Source: Clostridia bacterium
GTDB lineage: Bacteria > Bacillota > Clostridia > Oscillospirales > Acutalibacteraceae
Direction: 5' to 3'
Assembly (NCBI GenBank): GCA_017424125.1
Contig: JAFPBM010000132.1
Span: 1 to 5,349, forward strand
DNA length: 5,349 nucleotides
Shown here: positions 1 through 5,349 of the stretch, piece by piece
How the letters are laid out: each line of letters starts with the position of its first letter
Numbering within the stretch: position 1 is the first letter of the stretch
Made by a program: the position numbers and the translations under genes
Notes under the pieces: model-generated
The model's database searches: none
Told to the model about the DNA's origin: nothing
The model's input: the letters and a program-made list of their open reading frames with translations, nothing else

Positions 1-2541
1 ACAAAACTGTTTTCTGCCGTAAACGAAACGGTTAAGGAAATCAAAAAAACGGCACAAAAATACGGCACACCAATAAAGGTGGACACCGTTTTAGACGTCA
101 ACTATTTTGAAACCGAAGAACTTAAGGTTTTAGAGCGCAGTTTATCACTTGGTGATATAGAACCTTGTAGTGCTAAAACCGAAAATATAGTGGTAACCGC
201 CGCGGCTACGGCTTACGACGAAGCAGAGTACGCTGCAAGGGAAATTCGCCGTCTTGTAAGAGAGGAAAACTACCGTTACCGTGATTTTGCCGTAATCGCC
301 CGTCAGGACGAGCAGTACCGTTCGGCTGTTGAGCATATATTCAAAAAATATGACGTTCCGTGTTTTACGGACAAGCGTTACAGCGTGTCATATATGCCAA
401 TATCGGTTTTTGTCAGCGCATCGCTCACCGCCGCAACCGCTTTTGACACCGAAAGCATATTAAAATACCTCAAAACCGAACTGTGTGACCTGAATTTTGA
501 AGAGATAAGCGCACTCGAAAACTACGTTTATATGTGGGATATTGATAAATCAGATTGGAAAAATGATTGGACAATGAGTCCGTCGGGATTTGAAAAATTT
601 GACGATGCGGACAAGTCGTCCCTCGAAGAATTAAACGTGCTTCGCAAAAAGGTAATATCCCCGCTTTTGAAATTGAGTGAAGAAATTAAAACCGCCGATA
701 CCATATCTTCTGCACTTTGGCAACATATAAAAAGGCTTAACGTGGGCGAAAAATTATCAAACCTTTCAAAAGAACTGTCATCCCTTGACAGTGCGCTTTT
801 GCCACAGGCTTATAACGCAGTAATATCAATTTTGGATAGTCTTCACGATACACTCATAGGCGCTGCGTGTACTGTGGACGAATATATAACCTACTTCCGC
901 CTTGCGACAGACAGTACCGAAATCGGCATAATACCGCAAATGGTGGACGAGGTCATCTTTGGCGCCGCCGACCGCATAAAACCGCATAAACCGAAAATCA
1001 TATTCCTGCTTGGTGCCAATCAGGGTGTTTTCCCTGCGCAGTCAGCGCCTACGGGCATAATAGGCGGAGGAGAGCGCGGAAGATTATTATCCTTAGGACT
1101 ACCCATAAAAGACCACGGACTGGATTTTGCCATTGACGAACAGTATCTTGTTTACACAACACTCTGTACGGGAACGCAAAAACTGTACGTTTCATATTCA
1201 TCATTAGACGCCGCGGGCAAAGAAGCAAAACCGTCTTCGGTTGTGGACACGCTTTATAACGTATTTCCAAACTGTAAAAAGGATGCAATGAACCGCGAGA
1301 GTTTCAGCATAGAAAATATAGAAACACCCGCCGCCGCATTTACGGGGCTTTTGCGCAATTTTGATAATAAATCGCTTACGGCTTTACTTGAACTATTTAA
1401 AGATATGCCTGAATACAGTGGAAAATTAGACGTTGCTCTTGCGCGTAAAAACGCACGGGAAATGCACCTCTCGCCCGAGATAAGCGAACGCCTTTATAGT
1501 AAAAATATGCGTCTTTCGGCAACAGGGGTTGATACCTTTTTCCGTTGCGGTTTTTCATACTTTTGCCGTTACGGATTGCGCGCAAAGGTTATGAAAAAAG
1601 CAGAGATTGATGTGCTACAGCGCGGTACAATCGTGCACGAAGTGCTTGAGAAACTTATCTCTCACTACAAATCGGAATATAAAAATTTAAGTGACGAGCA
1701 GATAAAACGTGAAACCGATATTATAGTAGAAGAATACCTTGCAAGAATAGAGGGTATTGAGTTTGTTAAGGATAACCGCTTTATGCACTTGGTTTCAACC
1801 ATCAAAAAAATGACGGTCGAGGTAGCCGTGCATATCCGTGACGACTTTGCTCAAAGCGGTTTTGAACCCGAATTTTGCGAACTCAAAATCGGTGACGACG
1901 GTGATATAGAAAGTGCCCTGATAGATACCGATAAAGGTTCTGTACGTATTCACGGCGCTATTGACAGGGTGGATACCTGCGGTGCGTATATCCGTGTTGT
2001 CGATTATAAAACGGGTTCGCGCAAGTTTAATCTCTCCGACGTCCTCTACGGACTTAATATGCAAATGCTCATATACCTTTATGCCACCTTAAAAAGTGAA
2101 CGCTTTGCGGACAAGATTCCCGCGGGCGTACTCTACCTTGAAACAGGCAAAAAAGTGGATGAGGAAAAGAACTTTGTAATGAATGGCCTTCTCTCCCAAA
2201 ACACCGCCGTCCACGATGAAATGGAAAAGGAAAACGAGGGAAGATTTGTTCCTAAACTGCGTATAAAAAAGGACGGAAGTTTCTATAAATCTAAAGAATT
2301 TATAGATGAAAAAGATTTCTATACAATTTTTTCACATGTTGAAAAAATGCTTAAGGCTATGAATAGTTCACTCCTTTCGGGCGAACTTTCTCTGAATCCG
2401 ACCGACGAACGCGAAAAAGATGCCTGTAAATATTGCGATTTCGCATCCGTCTGCGGAATAGAAAACCGTCCGCATAGAAAGGTGCCGCCTATGGATAACG
2501 AAACGGTAACCGAAAGAATGGGGGAAAAAGCCGATGTTTAA
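1..2541 (+). CDS. addB: AddB, ATP-dependent helicase/nuclease subunit B (5' truncated by window edge)
   Basis: Subunit B of the cytoplasmic AddAB helicase-nuclease, which processes double-strand DNA ends for RecA-dependent repair. The frame is open from base 1, giving 846 visible residues. The GTG at 79 is not a credible start, because coding continues upstream without a break and the family is about 1,150 residues long; roughly 300 N-terminal residues are missing. Residue numbers below count from base 1. Helicase-like part: EAEYAAREIRRLV (from 74), YRDFAVIAR (93-101) and FLLGANQGVFPA (335-346), all typical of AddB. Nuclease domain: RGTIVHEVLE with His546, GAIDRVD with Asp655, DYKTG with Asp668 and Lys670, and QMLIY with Gln688 and Tyr692, matching the RecB-family catalytic set. 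Iron-sulfur ligands: Cys516, then Cys809, Cys812 and Cys818 (C-x2-C-x5-C), with spacing close to that of Bacillus subtilis AddB (Cys801, Asp961, Cys1121/1124/1130). All key residues in the visible part are present, so it looks functional. The stop is TAA at 2539-2541, inside the start of addA. Confidence 0.96.
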   Translation, partial: TKLFSAVNETVKEIKKTAQKYGTPIKVDTVLDVNYFETEELKVLERSLSLGDIEPCSAKTENIVVTAAATAYDEAEYAAREIRRLVREENYRYRDFAVIARQDEQYRSAVEHIFKKYDVPCFTDKRYSVSYMPISVFVSASLTAATAFDTESILKYLKTELCDLNFEEISALENYVYMWDIDKSDWKNDWTMSPSGFEKFDDADKSSLEELNVLRKKVISPLLKLSEEIKTADTISSALWQHIKRLNVGEKLSNLSKELSSLDSALLPQAYNAVISILDSLHDTLIGAACTVDEYITYFRLATDSTEIGIIPQMVDEVIFGAADRIKPHKPKIIFLLGANQGVFPAQSAPTGIIGGGERGRLLSLGLPIKDHGLDFAIDEQYLVYTTLCTGTQKLYVSYSSLDAAGKEAKPSSVVDTLYNVFPNCKKDAMNRESFSIENIETPAAAFTGLLRNFDNKSLTALLELFKDMPEYSGKLDVALARKNAREMHLSPEISERLYSKNMRLSATGVDTFFRCGFSYFCRYGLRAKVMKKAEIDVLQRGTIVHEVLEKLISHYKSEYKNLSDEQIKRETDIIVEEYLARIEGIEFVKDNRFMHLVSTIKKMTVEVAVHIRDDFAQSGFEPEFCELKIGDDGDIESALIDTDKGSVRIHGAIDRVDTCGAYIRVVDYKTGSRKFNLSDVLYGLNMQMLIYLYATLKSERFADKIPAGVLYLETGKKVDEEKNFVMNGLLSQNTAVHDEMEKENEGRFVPKLRIKKDGSFYKSKEFIDEKDFYTIFSHVEKMLKAMNSSLLSGELSLNPTDEREKDACKYCDFASVCGIENRPHRKVPPMDNETVTERMGEKADV
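971..990 (+). repeat. Perfect 10-base tandem duplication inside addB
   Basis: ACCGCATAAA occurs twice head to tail, at 971-980 and 981-990. It encodes part of ADRIKPHKPKI, just before the conserved FLLGANQGVFPA segment. The unit is not a multiple of three, so the two copies are read in different frames. The protein still fits the usual AddB pattern here (ADRIRPxKPK-like), so the repeat causes no frameshift and is probably chance. No function is suggested. Confidence 0.5.
2520..2525 (+). promoter_or_regulatory. Probable ribosome binding site of addA
   Basis: A purine-rich GGGGGA lies 8 bases before the addA ATG at 2534, within the last codons of addB. It is a weak match to the AGGAGG consensus, but the spacing is right and no better site is nearby. 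Because the start codon precedes the addB stop by only a few bases, ribosomes finishing addB could also re-initiate here, so a strong site may not be needed. The role is inferred from position and composition. Confidence 0.5.
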
Positions 2542-5349
2542 GCCAACAAAAGCGCAGACTTCTGCAATTGATACGCGCGGCAGTGTGCTTGTAACCGCGG
2601 CGGCAGGAAGCGGTAAAACCGCCGTACTTGTAGAGCGTGTTATTTCTATGATTACAGGTAGCAACCCCACTTCAATAGATAGGCTTTTAATCGTTACCTT
2701 TACGAACGCCGCCGCCGCAGAAATGCGACAGCGTATTGAAAAGCGCCTTTTGGAAGAACAAAAGAAAAACCCGCAAAACAGGCATATAGCCAAGCAAATA
2801 ATGCTTCTCCCGTCGGCGCAGATTTGCACCATTGACACCTTTTGTATAAACCTTGTGCGCGAAAATTTTGATGCTTTCGGTATTGCGCCCGATTTTAAAA
2901 TTGCCGAGGGCGGAACTCTCGGTTCGCTTTACGATGCCGCTATAAAAGAGGTGCTTGCCGAATATTATGATAACGATATAGAGCGCCTGTCGGGGCTTTT
3001 ATCGGCACTCGGTGCCAATTATGGCGACAGCAAACTGATAGACGCTGTATTTTCGGTATTTGAATATAGCCGCAATCTGCCGTTTCCTAATGAATGGCTC
3101 GAATACGCAAGAACACTTTATGACGATATAGAGGGCAATTTTTCTATGTGGCGCGGCGACGTGTCGGTACATAAATCGGCGTTTTCTAAAGCACAAAACA
3201 GCATAGCAGAAGCATTGTCACTAATAGAAGAAAATGCAAAGCTTTGCGAAAAATACAAAGAAACCTTACTGTCTATAAATACGATTTGTGACGGTGTTTT
3301 GTCGGCAATAGACTCAGACAACGCCGATAAAGCGTTATCCCTTTGTGATTCTTTGGAAGTACCCACAGTCCCCGTACGCACTGCGGATAACGCCGTACCC
3401 GCCGCAAGAAAAGCAAGGGCGGACTTTTTGACGGCGTGTGAGGAGATTGTAAGCGCCTTTTCGGTCGACGAAAAGACCGCCAAGGCACAACTGAAAGTTA
3501 CCGCACCGTATATCCAAATGCTGCTTGAAATAGTAGAAAAGTTTGCAAACCGTCTTTATAATTTGCAGTGTGATAAAAATATTTTCACTTTTTATAACAC
3601 AGAGCAAATGGCGCTCGAACTTTTGTGTCAGTACAGCGACGGAAAGTATTATATGAGCGATTTTGCCAAGGAACTTTTCACACAGTTTGACGAAGTTTTG
3701 GTCGACGAATATCAAGACGTAAACGATTTGCAAGATACCCTCTTTTCGCTCGTTTCGGGATATGGTGAGCACCTTTTTGCCGTTGGTGACGTAAAGCAGA
3801 GTATATATGGTTTCCGCGGTGCCAACCCGGCAAACTTTGTAAACAAAAAAGATTCCTATATACCGCTCCAAGTTGCAAAAGAAGACGATAAGAAAAAAAT
3901 CGTTCTTTCTTCAAATTTCCGTAGCCGAAAAGGTGTTTGCGGATTTGTAAACTATTTTTGTTCGCTTATAATGTCGCGCAATCTCGGCGGTGTGGATTAT
4001 AACGAGGAGGAATATCTTAACGCCGCCGCAGAGTATATGGAAAAGGAAGAACCCGACGTAGAAATGCACATATTAAGCGGTGAGGAAAGCGAAGACGATA
4101 ATCCGCTGATTGAGGCAAAACACATTGCCGCCTATATTAAAAATGCTGTTAAAAAAGGCATAAGCCTTCGCGCAGAAGATGGCACTCGCACCGCAACGTA
4201 CGGCGATTTTGCAATACTTTTGCGTTCTCCCGGCACACATTCGGACGTCTATTTGAACGAACTGCAAAAACTCGGAATCCCCGCCAGATTTGAAACGGGC
4301 GGGTTTATAAATTCACAAGAGGTATCTTTGCTTTTGGCGCTTCTTAAGGTCATTGGCAACCCCACCCACGACGTGCCGCTTTTGGCACTTATGATGTCTC
4401 CGCTTTTCGCGTTTTCGCCCGACGACGTCGCGCGTGTGCGCCTTTGTGACCGCAAGGGTTCGCTCTATAGCGCGCTCATAACGGCGGCAAAAGGCGGTAA
4501 TAAAAAGGCAGAAGATATGCTAAACGCCCTGCGCAAATTCCGTCACGGCGCCATAACCCGTTCGGTTGAGGGGCTTATTTCTTGGCTTTTTGAGGAAACG
4601 GGACTACTTGATTTTGTTTCGGCAATGGACGACGGCGAGAGAAGACGTAACAATCTTCTTCTCTGTCTTGACTATGCCAAAAACTATGAGAGCGACGGCA
4701 AGGATATCCGCGGATTTGTGGCGTATATGGAAAAAATCGGTCCAAAAGTTAAAACCCCGTCGGGCAAGGGCGGCGAAAATGCCGTTAACATTGTAAGTTT
4801 CCACGGCTCAAAGGGACTACAGTACCCGATTTGTATCATTGCGGGCGCATTCCATCGTTTTAACGATATGGATACTAAAAAAGCACTCGTAATGGATAGA
4901 AAACTCGGTGTCGCTTTCAAAATGGTGGATGCAGAAAACAACGCATCAGTAGATACCATTGCGCGTAAAGCAATAATTTTAAAAATGAAGGCATCGCTTT
5001 TGTCGGAAGAACTGCGCGTTATGTACGTCGCGCTCACCCGCGCCGAAGAAAAACTAATAGTCTTGCTTACAAGCGCCAATCCCCAAAAACGTGCTCTCGC
5101 GGTTGCTGAAAAAATCAAAAGTGGGGAAGACAACGCGCTGATTTCTTCCGTATCGGGTTATTTCGATTGGTTTATGTATGCACTGTTGCGACTTAATTCA
5201 GCCGTAAATATGCGCGAACTTTTTGAAATTGATTTAGAAGAAAAGTTTTTGAAAAGCGAAAAAGACTGCACAGTTTCTTTCCTTTATACCGCACTTGAGG
5301 ACAGTGCCGCCGAAGTTGAAGAAATAGAGTGCGAGTGCAATAAAGACCT
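2534..5349 (+). CDS. addA: AddA, ATP-dependent helicase/nuclease subunit A (3' truncated by window edge)
   Basis: Motor subunit of AddAB: a superfamily 1A 3'-5' DNA helicase whose C-terminal RecB-type nuclease domain normally follows. My manual translation from ATG 2534 gives 938 codons with no stop. Family members are about 1,150-1,250 residues, so the missing part is the C-terminal nuclease region. Motifs in order: Q motif with Gln8; Walker A AAAGSGKT (Lys28, Thr29); Ia TFTNAAAAEM (55-64); Ib-like ICTIDTFC (97-104); Walker B VDEYQD (Asp391, Glu392); III GDVKQSIYGFRG (418-429, Gln422, Arg428); IV SNFRSR (460-465, Arg463); YGDFAILLR (556-564); V SFHGSKGLQYP (755-765); VI EELRVMYVALTRAEEKL (825-841, Arg836). 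The ATPase residues are intact, so it should be an active motor. The start is forced: an in-frame TAA lies at 2507-2509 and no ATG, GTG or TTG lies between it and 2534. The gene overlaps addB by 8 bases, which points to co-transcription and translational coupling. An acidic, Glu/Asp-rich stretch after motif IV (about residues 491-529) looks like a variable surface segment. Confidence 0.96.
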   Translation, partial: MFKPTKAQTSAIDTRGSVLVTAAAGSGKTAVLVERVISMITGSNPTSIDRLLIVTFTNAAAAEMRQRIEKRLLEEQKKNPQNRHIAKQIMLLPSAQICTIDTFCINLVRENFDAFGIAPDFKIAEGGTLGSLYDAAIKEVLAEYYDNDIERLSGLLSALGANYGDSKLIDAVFSVFEYSRNLPFPNEWLEYARTLYDDIEGNFSMWRGDVSVHKSAFSKAQNSIAEALSLIEENAKLCEKYKETLLSINTICDGVLSAIDSDNADKALSLCDSLEVPTVPVRTADNAVPAARKARADFLTACEEIVSAFSVDEKTAKAQLKVTAPYIQMLLEIVEKFANRLYNLQCDKNIFTFYNTEQMALELLCQYSDGKYYMSDFAKELFTQFDEVLVDEYQDVNDLQDTLFSLVSGYGEHLFAVGDVKQSIYGFRGANPANFVNKKDSYIPLQVAKEDDKKKIVLSSNFRSRKGVCGFVNYFCSLIMSRNLGGVDYNEEEYLNAAAEYMEKEEPDVEMHILSGEESEDDNPLIEAKHIAAYIKNAVKKGISLRAEDGTRTATYGDFAILLRSPGTHSDVYLNELQKLGIPARFETGGFINSQEVSLLLALLKVIGNPTHDVPLLALMMSPLFAFSPDDVARVRLCDRKGSLYSALITAAKGGNKKAEDMLNALRKFRHGAITRSVEGLISWLFEETGLLDFVSAMDDGERRRNNLLLCLDYAKNYESDGKDIRGFVAYMEKIGPKVKTPSGKGGENAVNIVSFHGSKGLQYPICIIAGAFHRFNDMDTKKALVMDRKLGVAFKMVDAENNASVDTIARKAIILKMKASLLSEELRVMYVALTRAEEKLIVLLTSANPQKRALAVAEKIKSGEDNALISSVSGYFDWFMYALLRLNSAVNMRELFEIDLEEKFLKSEKDCTVSFLYTALEDSAAEVEEIECECNKD

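Noticed and set aside
79..81. GTG at 79 as a possible addB start codon
   Set aside because: The frame is open to base 1, the upstream residues (KLFSAVNETVKEIKKTAQKYG) read as normal protein, and the 820-residue product would be about 300 residues short of the family length.
2368..2838. 156-residue antisense open frame across the addB-addA junction
   Set aside because: It lies opposite the AddB cysteine cluster and the AddA Walker A and Ia motifs. The hydrophobic-looking translation follows from reading alanine-rich and lysine/glutamate-rich codons backwards.
3335..3871. 178-residue antisense open frame opposite addA
   Set aside because: It lies wholly opposite the conserved addA coding sequence, including the Walker B and motif III region. 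Its translation has no recognisable domain and low-quality composition, so it is a shadow frame.
3891..3899. Run of A residues in addA as a possible programmed frameshift site
   Set aside because: It encodes a Lys-rich stretch, the frame continues cleanly into motif IV, and there is no known or expected frameshifting in addA.
4566..4796. 76-residue + strand frame overlapping addA in another frame
   Set aside because: It is internal to addA, has no recognisable domain, and I saw no clear ribosome binding site for it.
4684..5133. 149-residue antisense open frame opposite AddA motifs V and VI
   Set aside because: The Ser/Ala-rich translation has no recognisable family, and the opposite strand has strong motif evidence for addA.
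5329..5340. Cys-rich ECECN near the right edge as a possible metal site in AddA
   Set aside because: Two nearby cysteines in an acidic linker are too little to support a metal site, the downstream sequence is not visible, and the known cluster of the complex is in AddB.

Overview
The window is one continuous coding block on the + strand. It holds most of the two-gene operon for the AddAB helicase-nuclease, the Firmicutes functional counterpart of RecBCD. The addB reading frame is already open at base 1 and ends at 2541, so its N-terminal part lies off the left edge. addA starts at 2534, overlaps the end of addB by 8 bases, and is still open at the right edge (5349), so its C-terminal nuclease domain lies outside. 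No RNA gene, mobile element, CRISPR array, terminator or intergenic space was found. No stretch over 300 bases is without a gene.

The organism is most likely an anaerobic member of the Firmicutes, class Clostridia (gut Oscillospirales/Ruminococcaceae-like). This is inferred from the addB-addA order, the four-cysteine iron-sulfur form of AddB, the many Lys/Glu/Ile residues combined with frequent GCC/GGC/CGC codons, and a base composition that looks moderate by eye. Genus and species cannot be assigned from this sequence alone.

Layout: 1-2541 is AddB. It contains the C-terminal part of the degenerate helicase-like region, then the RecB-family nuclease domain (about 1507-2475) with its metal-binding His/Asp/Asp/Lys/Gln residues and the cysteines that bind a 4Fe-4S cluster. 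2534-5349 is AddA, with all the classical superfamily 1A (UvrD/Rep-type) helicase motifs from the Q motif to motif VI. The two proteins should form a heterodimer. AddA's ATP-driven 3'-5' motor unwinds a broken DNA end, the AddA and AddB nuclease domains each cut one strand, and the complex responds to a Chi-like sequence to leave a 3' tail for RecA.

I looked for a novel system and found none. This is a conserved housekeeping DNA-repair locus. The observations worth noting are small: the overlapping gene junction, a few motif variants and a short tandem repeat.
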